Source of the DNA: Cohnella herbarum
GTDB taxonomy: Bacteria > Bacillota > Bacilli > Paenibacillales > Paenibacillaceae
Assembly (NCBI RefSeq): GCF_012849095.1
Contig: NZ_CP051680.1
Coordinates: 7,436,001 to 7,500,000 of the forward strand
Direction: 5' to 3'
Length of the DNA: 64,000 nucleotides
The position numbers and the translations under genes were made by a program. The notes beneath the pieces were generated by a model. That model saw only the letters and a program-made list of their open reading frames with translations. It was not told the origin of the DNA and made no database searches. Within the stretch, counting starts at the first letter, position 1, and every line of letters begins with the position of its first letter. Below, one piece after another: positions 42,641 to 53,415 of the stretch.

Positions 42641-42925
42641 ATGATTAAACCTTTGGGTGACCGCGTTCTCGTAGAAGCGAACGCAAAAGAAGAAAAAACG
42701 ATCAGCGGTATCGTATTGCCGGATAACGCAAAAGAAAAGCCGCAAGAAGGAACGATTATCGCGGTGGGTAGCGGAGCTTTAACTAAAGACGGTGAACGGA
42801 TCGCGCTTGAGGTAAAAGAAGGCGACCGCGTATTGTTCTCTAAATATGCAGGTACGGAAATCAAATACGAAGGCAAAGAGTATTTGATCATGAAAGAAAG
42901 CGATATTCACGCGATCGTAGGCTAA
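42641..42925 (+). CDS. groES: Co-chaperonin GroES
   Basis: A 94-residue protein with the complete GroES pattern: [17 protein letters not shown], the mobile loop around [18 protein letters not shown], and [22 protein letters not shown]. It caps the GroEL ring. AAGGAGG precedes the ATG. It forms an operon with groEL 35 bases downstream under the CIRCE element. Confidence 0.98.
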   Translation: MIKPLGDRVLVEANAKEEKTISGIVLPDNAKEKPQEGTIIAVGSGALTKDGERIALEVKEGDRVLFSKYAGTEIKYEGKEYLIMKESDIHAIVG

Positions 42926-42945
42926 TTAATATTAACAGATTCTAA

Positions 42946-44589
<1,644 letters not shown>

Positions 44590-44655
44590 ACTGACCTGAG
44601 ATCCCTTGAGTAGCATAGGGTCTCAAGTTAGAAAACGTCATTTGATTACATGATG

Positions 44656-44708
44656 AAAAATTAGGCTTCTCACAAGTTCAGATTGAACTTTGTGAGAAGC
44701 CTATTTTA
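44656..44708. terminator. Bidirectional terminator after groEL
   Basis: TAGGCTTCTCACAA pairs with TTTGTGAGAAGCCTA. A T-rich run stands downstream and an A-rich run upstream, serving groEL and the convergent PIN gene. A smaller hairpin (44600-44628) precedes it. Confidence 0.75.
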
Positions 44709-45090
44709 TTAAGCGTTGTGTAGATCATCAATCATTTGGTTAAGCTTCTTGTCAAAAGTGAAAACAGTATACCCACCTATCTTCGAGTAGGCGAAAAGCA
44801 GGGAGTCAACAAAATCGATTTTTATATCACTGTAGACCTTTAAAGCTTCGATCAGGATATTTCTGTCATGCATTGATAGTGTTGCCGTAGGAAAGTAAGT
44901 TCCGTAACGAATCAAAGATATGAACTCGCTCCACTTTATATATCTTTTCCAATACATAAACGGCTTCGGCAATAACTTCATTCGGAATAAAAATATAGTG
45001 GTCTTCAATCTTTTCTCGGGCTTGTTCTAAGAATTGATCAACATCTTGAAGCAAGTACCGCAAAATTAAATTTGCATCAACGATGTTCAT
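44709..45090 (-). pseudogene. Frameshifted PIN-domain toxin (VapC-like)
   Basis: The first part (start ATG 45090, MNIVDANLILRYLLQDVD) has the first PIN Asp and runs to RNLLSYGN. The rest (TLSMHDRNILIEALKVY, then IDFVDSLLFAYSK and FTFDKKLNQMI) continues in another frame. A one-base shift near 44875-44890 breaks the gene. Repaired, it would be a PIN ribonuclease of about 126 residues. The start overlaps the antitoxin gene, as in intact vap operons. It could be a true pseudogene or a sequencing error. Confidence 0.75.
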
Positions 45091-45325
45091 GTTTTTCTTG
45101 CACACCCTTTTCCCAGGCATCTTGTTCGTATTGGATTAAATCCAATTTGGAGTACTGTTTCAATGCGCCTCTAGCGGTGGGAGAAGAGGGAACTGAAAGT
45201 TTGAATGGAGATGGGTCTCCGATAGGTAATATGATTAATTCAACATCCTGATTCCGAAGGCTTTCAGGGAGATCGACGATATGCTTTAGAGCATCGCTGT
45301 TGGTTATTTTTCTGACGAAATTCAA
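45077..45325 (-). CDS. Antitoxin of the PIN-domain toxin
   Basis: About 82 residues. The N-terminal half (SDALKHIVDLPESLRNQDVELIILP) looks like a short DNA-binding antitoxin domain; the C-terminal half (RGALKQYSKLDLIQYEQDAWEKGVQEK) resembles toxin-neutralising tails. TTG 45325 is used because AAGGAAGG lies 8 bases upstream; GTG 45334 is an alternative. The toxin start overlaps its end by 14 bases. With the toxin frameshifted, it may persist as an orphan regulator. Confidence 0.7.
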   Translation of the reverse strand: MNFVRKITNSDALKHIVDLPESLRNQDVELIILPIGDPSPFKLSVPSSPTARGALKQYSKLDLIQYEQDAWEKGVQEKHEHR

Positions 45326-45509
45326 ATTAATCACCTTCCTTAGTTAAAGTATAGCCGATTCAGAATTGACTCACAATTACCAATCTTACAGTCGCTCCAG
45401 CCTCTGTTGAGAGCTGAATGAGAAAAATGAATAAATGATTAAAAATCCGATTGTCGGTGTAATTAGAATATAGATAAGCTCGAAACTATGAAAAATGGGG
45501 TGAATGAAA

Positions 45510-45638
45510 ATGAATAAAATCGCGATTCTGGTTATGTTAATCTCCTTATTGAATCCGCAAGCCGTCGTCACTTCCGTTGATAACGTCATTACGATTACGA
45601 AAGATAATGTCGTGACGACTTATGAAGTAAACGAATAG
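45510..45638 (+). CDS. Small 42-residue secreted or membrane peptide
   Basis: ATG 45510 follows GGGGTG by 7 bases. The peptide has a basic start and a hydrophobic core (MNKIAILVMLISLLN), then a Val/Thr-rich end (ITITKDNVVTTYEV). A strong terminator follows at once, so it is probably a real small gene. It looks like a signal-peptide-bearing short peptide; the function is unknown. Confidence 0.5.
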   Translation: MNKIAILVMLISLLNPQAVVTSVDNVITITKDNVVTTYEVNE

Positions 45639-45662
45639 TTTTCGTTTGAAGAGCAGGCTCGA

Positions 45663-45690
45663 GCAGGAGGGATGACCTCCTGCTTTTTTT
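45663..45690 (+). terminator. Rho-independent terminator
   Basis: GCAGGAGG / CCTCCTGC stem with a seven-T tail, 25 bases after the small peptide gene. Confidence 0.8.
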
Positions 45691-45769
45691 GTCTTGACAG
45701 CGCCAGCCCGCCGTAGGTATATTCATTTCTATCATCGAATGGATATCATGAGGGAAGGAAGCGGGAGGA

Positions 45770-46501
45770 ATGGCAATCCATCATAAGCCTCTGATCATCG
45801 CGCACAGAGGCGCGGCGGGAGAAGCGCCGGAAAACACGCTCGCGGCGTTCCGGCTAGGTATGGAGCAAGGCTGCGACGCGATCGAATTGGATATTCACCT
45901 GTCCAAGGACGGGGAGATTATCGTCTGTCACGATGAGACGATCGACCGAACGAGCGACGGGACCGGTGCGATCCGGGAGCTGACCGTAGCGGAAATAAAG
46001 CGGGCGGATGCCGGCGGATGGTTTAGCGAGAAGTATGCGGGCGAGCGAATCCCCTTGCTAGAGGAAGTATTCGAACTTGTTCCTTCTAGCATTATGATCA
46101 ATATAGAGATCAAGAGTTCGTTCGAGCAACGCTTAGAAACGACTTTAGCCCGATTGCTTCGGCGAACGGCAAGGCTTTCGAGCGTTGTCGTGTCGTCTTT
46201 CGATTTCAATTGCTTGGCGGTCTTAAAACAAATCGAACCGGAAGCGCGAATCGGTCTCCTATATGAGGATAAGGCAACGCTTGCCGATCCGACAAATCAG
46301 CTAACCGTTCCGGTGTATTCCCTCCATCCCTACTTCGGCAAGCTGGACATCGAAGACGCGCGCGAAGCGGTGCGTCAAGGGCTTCGGGTATATCCGTGGA
46401 CGGTTAATGGAGAGGAACAAATTCGGCTGATGATCGAATACGGCGTCTCGGGCGTCATTACCGATTATCCGGGCAGAATGAAAAAAATATTGGGAAGTTA
46501 A
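45770..46501 (+). CDS. Glycerophosphodiester phosphodiesterase
   Basis: A 243-residue TIM-barrel enzyme with IIAHRGAAGEAPENT, LDIHLSKDGEIIVCHDETIDRTSDGTG, an NIEIKSS strand and a C-terminal GVSGVITDYPGRM. It splits glycerophosphodiesters into glycerol-3-phosphate and an alcohol. No signal peptide is present, so it is cytoplasmic (UgpQ-like). GGAGG precedes ATG 45770. Confidence 0.93.
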   Translation: MAIHHKPLIIAHRGAAGEAPENTLAAFRLGMEQGCDAIELDIHLSKDGEIIVCHDETIDRTSDGTGAIRELTVAEIKRADAGGWFSEKYAGERIPLLEEVFELVPSSIMINIEIKSSFEQRLETTLARLLRRTARLSSVVVSSFDFNCLAVLKQIEPEARIGLLYEDKATLADPTNQLTVPVYSLHPYFGKLDIEDAREAVRQGLRVYPWTVNGEEQIRLMIEYGVSGVITDYPGRMKKILGS

Positions 46502-46508
46502 CGGAAGA

Positions 46509-46546
46509 AGCGGGCTTAGCGCAATTGCGCTAAGCCCGCTTTTTTT
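46509..46546. terminator. Terminator after the phosphodiesterase gene
   Basis: A perfect stem with arms AGCGGGCTTAGCGC and GCGCTAAGCCCGCT around AATT, followed by a T-run. It may also stop the convergent chemoreceptor transcript. Confidence 0.85.
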
Positions 46547-46569
46547 GATGCGTTGACGGAATTTGCAGA

Positions 46570-48303
46570 CTATAGTTTGAAAAACCGGACGGAAGCGTTG
46601 AGGTTCTTCACGATATGTTGCAATTGCTCGGATGAGGAAGCAATATTCTCGGCTAGGGCAAGCTGTTCTTCCGTAGCCGCCGAGACGTTCTGCGCCTTGC
46701 CGGCGATTTCTCGCGCGGAGGATGAGGATTGCTCCATGCTTGCCGATACTTCTTCCGAGCTTGCCGACATTTGTTGCGTGATCGCCGACGTATCGTGGAT
46801 TTGTTCGGCGACTTGTTTGATGGATTCCACGATCGTTTCAAAGCCGATGGCCACATTGTCCATGATGGAGTTTCCTTCTTCGAACTGGAAAGCGGTCGTT
46901 TTCATATATTCCGAAGCCTGTTCGATCTCGCTTCTCGTATCGGCAATGAGATCGTTGATGCTTTGGGCGGATTCTAGCGAGTGAGTCGCAAGCTTGCGGA
47001 TTTCCTGGGCGACAACCGCGAAGCCCCGGCCATGTTCTCCGGCTCTGGCGGCCTCAATAGAAGCATTTAGCGACAAAATCCCCGTCTGAGTAGCGAAGTT
47101 CGTGATGTTTTCCGTAATTGAGCCGATTTCTGCCGATTTATCGTTCAGGGTGTCTACGCTGCGATTGAGTTCCATGATCGTTCCCAACATTTGCTCCATC
47201 TGCATCTTCATCTTTTGTAACAGCTCGCTGCCTTGGTCGGCTTGGAGATTCGTTTGGTAGGAATGATCGGAGATCGCGTTCGTGCTTTCGGCGATTCTCT
47301 GAACGCCAAAAGACATTTCGCCGATCGCTTTGGTCGTTTCATCCGCGACATTCGATTGGGTATCGACGAGGGATGTCACCTCTTGAATATTATCCGCGAC
47401 ATGGCCGGCTGCGGAAGAAGATTCCCGTGCGCTTAGCGCCAGCTCCTCGGATGCCGTCTCGACTTGATAGGCGCTATCGGCAATGCTGCCGATCAACTCG
47501 CGCATTTTGCCGATCATCCCGTCTACCGACATTAAGATTTGCCCGAGCTCGTCCTTATCGTACTTAGGTTGAGGCTCGTATTTGAGATCGCCCAACGAGA
47601 CTTGTTTCGTTTTCGACTGAACCAAGGAAACCGTTCTGCTTACTTTGCGAATGAGTATCGCTCCGAATAAGAGCAAGAGAATCCACTCAACAATCAACGT
47701 GCCATAGATGAGCATATCGGACTGCTCTTTGTTTGCCGTGATCTTTTTCAATTCGCCCATGGCATAAGTTTCGAGAATTTCGCCGAACTCGTTGATGTTC
47801 CCGCGCGCGACTTCGAAGTCTAGCTGCAGCTTCGTTTCGTTCTCTACGGTAAAGGTATTCGACTTAATATATGTATTCGCTTCCTGTGCCCATTCGTTAA
47901 AACGAACATCGACCTCTTCCATGATCGCGTCGATCGATTTGTTGCTCGATTCATGTCTTAAGCCGCTCAAACGCTTGTTAGCGAGTATGGTTAACGCCTC
48001 GTTAATCCGTTCGTTTGCCTGCTGCACGTTTTCGTTGAAATCATGGATAGATTTGCTCTTTTTCTCTTGCGTTACGTGTGCGGATTGCAATTGCTGGTAA
48101 GCGCTGGAGGCTTGATACATATCCCTGTCCGCGTTCAGAACGAGACTCGTAGCCTTGTTGCTAGTCTCGTAAAGCACGTCCGTCAGTTTATCGATGTTCG
48201 AGGAGTTAAGTTGGAGAAGGTAGAGCGCTGTAGCAGCAAATAAAACAAGCGGGGTAAGGAGTAAAAAAAGCAGCTTCGTTCTAACGGAAACATTGTTCAT
48301 CAT
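46570..48303 (-). CDS. Methyl-accepting chemotaxis protein
   Basis: A 577-residue receptor. TM1 (about 10-30), a helical extracellular domain of about 150 residues (four-helix-bundle type, NRYSFT-less), TM2 near residues 195-215, HAMP, and a signalling domain with [33 protein letters not shown]. The ligand is unknown. ATG 48303 follows AGGGAG by about 10 bases. The promoter region resembles a SigD motility promoter and lies over the lost 5' part of the ydbS remnant. Confidence 0.9.
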   Translation of the reverse strand: MMNNVSVRTKLLFLLLTPLVLFAATALYLLQLNSSNIDKLTDVLYETSNKATSLVLNADRDMYQASSAYQQLQSAHVTQEKKSKSIHDFNENVQQANERINEALTILANKRLSGLRHESSNKSIDAIMEEVDVRFNEWAQEANTYIKSNTFTVENETKLQLDFEVARGNINEFGEILETYAMGELKKITANKEQSDMLIYGTLIVEWILLLLFGAILIRKVSRTVSLVQSKTKQVSLGDLKYEPQPKYDKDELGQILMSVDGMIGKMRELIGSIADSAYQVETASEELALSARESSSAAGHVADNIQEVTSLVDTQSNVADETTKAIGEMSFGVQRIAESTNAISDHSYQTNLQADQGSELLQKMKMQMEQMLGTIMELNRSVDTLNDKSAEIGSITENITNFATQTGILSLNASIEAARAGEHGRGFAVVAQEIRKLATHSLESAQSINDLIADTRSEIEQASEYMKTTAFQFEEGNSIMDNVAIGFETIVESIKQVAEQIHDTSAITQQMSASSEEVSASMEQSSSSAREIAGKAQNVSAATEEQLALAENIASSSEQLQHIVKNLNASVRFFKL

Positions 48304-48351
48304 GTTGGTCTTCTCCCTTTGAGGTCTGATGTTAGCAAGTATACTTACTAT

Positions 48352-48378
48352 ATATCGGTATAGCGTCGCGTAAATGTA
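48352..48378 (-). promoter_or_regulatory. SigD-like promoter of the chemoreceptor gene
   Basis: On the minus strand, TACA and ACCGATAT are 15 bases apart, close to the motility sigma factor consensus TAAA-N15-GCCGATAA. It is placed 49 bases before the start codon. Confidence 0.5.
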
Positions 48379-48379
48379 G

Positions 48380-48586
48380 TGGATACAGGATATCGTCATT
48401 CCGATGGTTAAGGTTCAACATGTCGAACTGACCAGCGGACCGCTTATGCGCAAGAAGGAATTGGCGGATGTCGTTATCGTTACGGCAGCGACTAAGCATT
48501 CTATTCATGGGTTGGAAAAGGATCATGCCGAGGCTGTGCAGCGGAGAATAGCCGTATGGGCGAGAGTGAGGGAAGACGATGTCTGA
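48380..48586 (+). pseudogene. 5'-truncated PH-domain protein (YdbS remnant)
   Basis: The frame reads [29 protein letters not shown] and on to VREDDV, the C-terminal part of bPH2 proteins of the YdbS type. Homology extends upstream of the first ATG (48404) but ends at a stop (48377-48379), and the membrane half is missing. The following ydbT-like gene overlaps it by 8 bases, as in intact ydbST operons. Expression of a stub from ATG 48404 is possible. Confidence 0.65.
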
Positions 48587-50081
48587 GCCTGTGGTCCGCC
48601 GTCAGCATCCCCTCTATTTCCTAGTGATTATCGCGGAATGGCTTAAACCCCTTCTTGTTCCGATTGTTGTATTCGTCGTTATTAATCGCAGGGGAAATCC
48701 GGACGAATGGCCGCCGATCGTCTTTTACGGCATTGTTGCCGCTTTTGTAGTGCAATTCGTTGCCGGATATCTTTCGTGGCGCAGGTTTACCTATGTCAGA
48801 GACGATCGGCAGTTGCTTGTCCGAAGCGGCGTATTGTTTCGACAGGTCAAGGCGATTCATCGCAATCGCGTGCACTCGATTCAAATTCAACAGCCGTTTA
48901 TCCAAAGGATGTTAGGAATCTCGCAGGTTGTCGTCGAAACCGCGGGAGGCGGGGGAAAGCCGGAAGTCGTCATTCGAGCGGTATCGCTCGAGGAAGCCGA
49001 AGCTATTCAAGCGCTGGCGCGTAGAGACTTAGAGGAGATCCCGGTTGTCGAGGAAGATCAGTCTTCGGCTTCGGAATCGATTGCGCGGACGGCCTCTCGA
49101 CCGATCGCTATGCTGGCGGCGGACGAAACCGCACCGACGAGCATACAGAGCATACACGTATCTTCGAAGACATTGACCTTAGCCGCGCTTACGACCACCA
49201 ATATTCAGTTAACGTTGGCCTTTATAGCAGGAATTGCATCGTTCGCGGACGATATTCTAGGAAAATCGGTGTATGAATCCCTTGCCGATACCGCGATGAA
49301 GAGTTTGAACGGGCCATTCGCGATTGTGATTTGGTCGGGAGTCGCTTTATTGTTGGCTTGGGTATTGTCTATCGGGCTTTACGTATGGAAATACGCGGGC
49401 TTTAAACTTGAACGGAACGGGGATCGAATTACGGTCAGCCATGGCTTGTTAGAGAAACGGCAGCTCACGTTCTCCGTGGCTAAAGTTCAAGCGGTTCTAT
49501 TCGTCGAAGGGCTATTGCGCAAGCCGTTGGGACGGGGGGAAGTCCGATTGCTGGTCGTGCAATCCGATAAGGAAACGTCGGTTATGCTCCATCCCTACTT
49601 AAAAGCCGACGAGCTAGAAGGTTTGTTGGCAAGCCTAATGCCGGATGTTAAGCCGATTGCTCCGACGATCGTTCCGGAAGGCAAAGCTTGGCTTGCTTTT
49701 GTCCGGTGGAAGGCGATCGTAACGGGAGTAGCCGCAGCCGGACTTATCTATGGATTCGGTTTCGCGTTGGCTTGGCCGGCGCTATTGCTGCTTCCTCTAG
49801 TCGCGTGGTGGGGATACGCGCAATTTCGCAGCGAGGCCGCGGGGACGGACGGAAGCCATTTCGTGCTGAGGCATCGCAGGCTTGCGGTTACGACCGCGTG
49901 GATGCGCAGAAAACATATCCAAGCGTTAACGATGCATGCATCGGTTATTCAGCGCCGCAAAGGCCGAAGAGACGTACGAGCGGCCGTGATGGGTGGGTTG
50001 AAAGGGACTGTTTTGACCGCGCGCATGCTTCCCGTTGAGGATACGGAGCGAATCGGAAAATGGTTCTCTAGACGATCGTAG
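48579..50081 (+). CDS. YdbT-like membrane protein with bacterial PH domains
   Basis: A 500-residue protein with paired transmembrane helices and three bPH2 modules: RQLLVRSGVLFRQVKAIHRNRVHSIQIQQPF, ITVSHGLLEKRQLTFSVAKVQAV, and FVLRHRRLAVTTAWMRRKHIQAL. YdbS/YdbT proteins of Bacillus are linked to resistance to certain bacteriocins and to membrane stress. Its usual partner gene upstream is broken here, so function without YdbS is doubtful or different. Confidence 0.8.
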   Translation: MSEPVVRRQHPLYFLVIIAEWLKPLLVPIVVFVVINRRGNPDEWPPIVFYGIVAAFVVQFVAGYLSWRRFTYVRDDRQLLVRSGVLFRQVKAIHRNRVHSIQIQQPFIQRMLGISQVVVETAGGGGKPEVVIRAVSLEEAEAIQALARRDLEEIPVVEEDQSSASESIARTASRPIAMLAADETAPTSIQSIHVSSKTLTLAALTTTNIQLTLAFIAGIASFADDILGKSVYESLADTAMKSLNGPFAIVIWSGVALLLAWVLSIGLYVWKYAGFKLERNGDRITVSHGLLEKRQLTFSVAKVQAVLFVEGLLRKPLGRGEVRLLVVQSDKETSVMLHPYLKADELEGLLASLMPDVKPIAPTIVPEGKAWLAFVRWKAIVTGVAAAGLIYGFGFALAWPALLLLPLVAWWGYAQFRSEAAGTDGSHFVLRHRRLAVTTAWMRRKHIQALTMHASVIQRRKGRRDVRAAVMGGLKGTVLTARMLPVEDTERIGKWFSRRS

Positions 50082-50099
50082 AGACCGTCAGCATCGGCA

Positions 50100-50444
50100 T
50101 TAGCTCCATCTGGCCGCCCAAAGCTTCATTTCCTTGACGATTTGGTGCAGATCTTCTCCTTTGGGAGTTAACGTATACTCGACGGTTACCGGAACGGTCG
50201 GGAATACGGTGCGAGTCAGAACGCCTTTCTCTTCCATGTGCCGCAGCGTGCTCGTAAGCGCGCGAGGACTGACGGAAGCGATGCTGCGTTGAAGCTCTCC
50301 GAAACGCCGGGTGCCGCAGAACAACTCCCTTAGTACGAGAAAAGCCCATTTTCCGCCGATGACGTCCAATGTTTTCTCAATGGAGCACTCTATGACTTCG
50401 GGTACTTTAGGGATCGTGTAAGATTCCGTGGATGGTGTTGTCAT
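50100..50444 (-). CDS. HxlR-family transcriptional regulator
   Basis: A 114-residue winged-helix protein: a Cys in VIECSIEKTLDVIGGKWAFLVLRELFCGTRRFGELQRSI, then SPRALTSTLRHMEEKGVLTRT and VTVEYTLTPKGEDL. It converges with the ydbT-like gene. GGAGG stands about 10 bases before ATG 50444. Target genes are unknown. A second family member lies at 13037. Confidence 0.9.
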   Translation of the reverse strand: MTTPSTESYTIPKVPEVIECSIEKTLDVIGGKWAFLVLRELFCGTRRFGELQRSIASVSPRALTSTLRHMEEKGVLTRTVFPTVPVTVEYTLTPKGEDLHQIVKEMKLWAARWS

Positions 50445-50527
50445 GATAGGAACGCCTCCATATGATCAATAATATATAAAGTATAGCTAAGAGCATTATA
50501 GCTTATTATGAATGGAAAAGGATATGT

Positions 50528-50574
50528 AAAAAGCGGTCGAGCTAGAGGGATACGCCTCCGGTTCGACCGCTTTT
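50528..50574. terminator. Strong hairpin with T-run
   Basis: AAAAGCGGTCGA pairs with TCGACCGCTTTT. No gene precedes it on the plus strand within about 450 bases, so it may end a short untranslated RNA or act on leftward transcripts. Confidence 0.55.
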
Positions 50575-50606
50575 CCTATTTGGGAAGGATGATTGCCCTA
50601 GTGCAT

Positions 50607-51228
50607 TCGCTTACGAAATTGAAACAAACGCATCTTTATTTTGCTCCGCGAGCAGGTTTCTGGAGAAATAAGGGTGCTGGGCACCGCTATTTCGCTCCGC
50701 GAGCAGGCTTCTGGAGAAATAAGGGCGCTGGGCACCGCTATTTCGCTCCGCGAGCAGGTTTCTGGAGAAATAAGGGTGCTGGGCACCGCTATTTCGCTCC
50801 GCGAGCAGGCTTCTGGAGAAATAAGGGCGCTGGGCACCGCTATTTCGCTCCGCGAGCAGGTTTCTGGAGAAATAAGGGTGCTGGGCACCGCTATTTCGCT
50901 CCGCGAGCAGGCTTCTGGAGAAATAAGGGTGCTGGGCATCGCTATTTCGCTCCGCGAGCAGGCTTCTGGAGAATTAAGGGCGCTGGGCACCACTATTTCG
51001 CTCCGTGAGCAGGTTTCTGGAGAAATAAGGGCGCTGGGCACCGCTATTTCGCTCCGCGAGCAAGTTTTGGAGAAATAAGGGTGCTGGGCACCGCTATTTC
51101 GCTCCGCGAGCAGGCTTCTGGAGAAATAAGGGTGCTGGGCACCGCTATTTCGCTCGTTCTCCAGCCAGTAAGGAACAGTTACAGTTATCCCTTAAGGATT
51201 ACTCATCCTTAAATCATTTCGTAAGCGA
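50607..51228. repeat. 13-bp inverted repeats flanking the 51-bp satellite
   Basis: TCGCTTACGAAAT (50607-50619) and its exact complement ATTTCGTAAGCGA (51216-51228) bracket the tandem array. Confidence 0.6.
50650..51156. repeat. Ten-copy 51-bp tandem repeat (satellite)
   Basis: Ten units of 51 bp (one of 50) begin with GAGCAGG. Each holds TTCTGGAGAAATAAGGG and a small GGTGC-TGG-GCACC hairpin. The first six alternate between two versions (GTTTCTGG with GGGTGCT, and GCTTCTGG with GGGCGCT), giving a 102-bp higher-order unit. Because 51 is divisible by three, open frames appear in several phases; none has a credible start. Confidence 0.85.
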
Positions 51229-51245
51229 TTGCCCTGAATAATGCC

Positions 51246-53288
51246 CTAACGTTGGATGACAAGCACGCCGTAGGGAGAAAGTTCCGATAGTTCGGATAAT
51301 CGATTTCCCGAGAGCAGATCGGTCACCGGCTGCAAGAAGTTCAACTGGACCGGCTCTTGGCTATAATTCAGCAAGAACGCGATGTCGCCGCGAATAGCGA
51401 GCTCCACTTGCTTAGGGAGCTCGACCCAGCCTTCGGCAGGCGAAGCGATGCCGATCCGATCGAGGATACCGTGGACGGCTTCCTCGGTGAAGGCGGAGCC
51501 GAGATACCAAGCCGTTCCTTGGCCGTACCGGTTACGGGATAAAGCCGCTTGACCGGAATAATACTCGGACGTATACGTGGCCATAATCTCGGCGGTTTCC
51601 GACTCTACGCTTAATACTTCGTTAAATATGGCAGTTGAGAGCGGAGAAAGCCCGCTATCGTTCCATTGCGCTCCGGCCGCCGGGTAGTTGGCATTGCACA
51701 AGGTAAAGTCCTCGACCGTTATGCCGCACCAATCGGCGGCTAGACCGGGGAACGGAATCATGCGGCATTGGCCCCGTTGATCCTTATAACCGGTTCTGGC
51801 ACCCATAATCAGCGTGCCGCCGCCTTTCACATAGGCGTCCAGCAACGCGGCTCTCTCGGTCGTCAGGATCGTTGCATGGGCGTATACGAGTGCCTCGTAA
51901 CGCTGCAGATCCTCCAGCGTAGTAGATTCGCGCATGTAGACGACGTCGACGGGAATATGCCGTTCTTGCAAAGCCTTATGCCAGCTGTCGCGGCTCTTCC
52001 AGCGGAGCGGCCTAACCCAAACGTCGAACTCGGAATCCCAGACGTTATCGTAATCTTCCAACAACGCGATGGAAGCTTGAAAGCTTTTGCCGGTAATCAA
52101 GCTGCCGATTCTGCCAAGCTCTTCCCCGACCTGCGCGATTTCCCGAACCCTGCGATTGGGACGGTTATGATAGTCGTTGATTCCGTGCCAGTAGATTTCC
52201 GTTCCCATCGTGGCCGTTCTCCAGCGGAAGTAAAGCAGCATATCGGCTCCGTGCGCAATCGATTGGTAAGTCCACAGCCGGGCTTGGCCAGGTCTCGGAG
52301 CTGGCATTTCCATCTGGTTAACCCAACCTCCGGGACCGGATTGTTGTTCCATTACGCAAAATTGCGGGGAGACGGAGCGGGACTCGCTTAGCGACAAACT
52401 CCATTTGCGATCTCGCAAGGACTCCCGATGATCCGGGTCCTCCAGGGAACTGAACTGCGGATAAGAGTCATAGGAGAAGAAATTCAGCAGTTCATCGGTC
52501 ATCTCGTGATTGTCCAGACGTCCGAATAAACCGTTCGTCGTCACCCAATGGTTAGGCGCGTCTTCGCGAATAATATCCGCTTGCAAGCGCGCGAACGAAA
52601 TCGCGTTATCGGATATGAATCTTTTCTCGTCCAGCAGTTGATGAGGGTTCGGCGAATTCGACGGCGTCGGTCTCGTGAGGAATACTTGCTCCCAGTCCGT
52701 ATAAGTTTGGCTCCAAAATACGGTTCCCCAGGCTACGTTAAGCTTATCTAACGTGCCGTATTGCTTCCGAGTCCACTGACGGAACGCGATATGGTCGGCA
52801 TCGGAGTGGAAATCGTTCGTCTCGCAGTTTAACTCGTTGTCGATCTGCCACCCTACGACCGCGGGATGTTCGGAATAGTGCCGAGCCATCCGCCGCACGA
52901 TTCTCTCGCAGTAGAAGCGATATACCGGACTGCTATAGTTGTAGTGGCGCCGTTGCCCGTGCCGATAGACGACGCCGTCAGGGCGCGCGTTCAATACTTC
53001 GGGATAGCGGTGAGTGAGCCAGGCGGGAGGAGTTGCCGTAGGCGTCCCCATTATGATTTTTAATCCGTGGCGATGGGCCGTATCCAGCGCGCGATCGAAC
53101 AGATCGAACGCGAAACGGCCGTCCTCTGGTTCGAAGATCGTCCAAGCGAATTCGGCGACGCGGACGATACTGAAGCCCATCTCCTTCATGCGGCGAAAAT
53201 CATCATCCCATAACTGTTCCGACCAATGCTCCGGATAGTAACACACGCCTAGCTGAAAGGAATCCGAGCCTAACGATTTAGTGGACAT
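51246..53288 (-). CDS. Beta-galactosidase, glycoside hydrolase family 42
   Basis: A 680-residue enzyme with the GH42 catalytic barrel (LGVCYYPEHWSEQLW at the N-terminus). The acid/base Glu152 is in GWQIDNELN, and the nucleophile is Glu314 in CVMEQQSG. The trimerisation domain follows (from about residue 385) and then a short C-terminal beta domain. No signal peptide is present, so it acts on imported galactosides. ATG 53288 follows GAGGAGC by about 8 bases. The divergent AraC regulator at 53416 is its likely controller. Confidence 0.93.
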   Translation of the reverse strand: MSTKSLGSDSFQLGVCYYPEHWSEQLWDDDFRRMKEMGFSIVRVAEFAWTIFEPEDGRFAFDLFDRALDTAHRHGLKIIMGTPTATPPAWLTHRYPEVLNARPDGVVYRHGQRRHYNYSSPVYRFYCERIVRRMARHYSEHPAVVGWQIDNELNCETNDFHSDADHIAFRQWTRKQYGTLDKLNVAWGTVFWSQTYTDWEQVFLTRPTPSNSPNPHQLLDEKRFISDNAISFARLQADIIREDAPNHWVTTNGLFGRLDNHEMTDELLNFFSYDSYPQFSSLEDPDHRESLRDRKWSLSLSESRSVSPQFCVMEQQSGPGGWVNQMEMPAPRPGQARLWTYQSIAHGADMLLYFRWRTATMGTEIYWHGINDYHNRPNRRVREIAQVGEELGRIGSLITGKSFQASIALLEDYDNVWDSEFDVWVRPLRWKSRDSWHKALQERHIPVDVVYMRESTTLEDLQRYEALVYAHATILTTERAALLDAYVKGGGTLIMGARTGYKDQRGQCRMIPFPGLAADWCGITVEDFTLCNANYPAAGAQWNDSGLSPLSTAIFNEVLSVESETAEIMATYTSEYYSGQAALSRNRYGQGTAWYLGSAFTEEAVHGILDRIGIASPAEGWVELPKQVELAIRGDIAFLLNYSQEPVQLNFLQPVTDLLSGNRLSELSELSPYGVLVIQR

Positions 53289-53415
53289 AACTGACGCTCC
53301 TCGTGTTCGAGATAACAATATATTAGGGTCTAAACCGATTGTATTCCTTTTCAAATTCCCGATAAATAACATATTATTATTATGTATAGCAATATCTTGC
53401 GAAAGTAGTGTTCGT

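Noticed and set aside
45386..45589. 67-residue hydrophobic minus-strand frame
   Set aside because: It overlaps the better supported 42-residue plus-strand gene and has no ribosome binding site.
50508..51078. Repeat proteins with a 17-residue unit encoded by the 51-bp array
   Set aside because: Open in several phases and on both strands only because the period is a multiple of three; one frame is interrupted inside the array and no start signal fits.
50650..51156. CRISPR array
   Set aside because: The units are contiguous and nearly identical over their full length; there are no unique spacers, and no cas genes are present.
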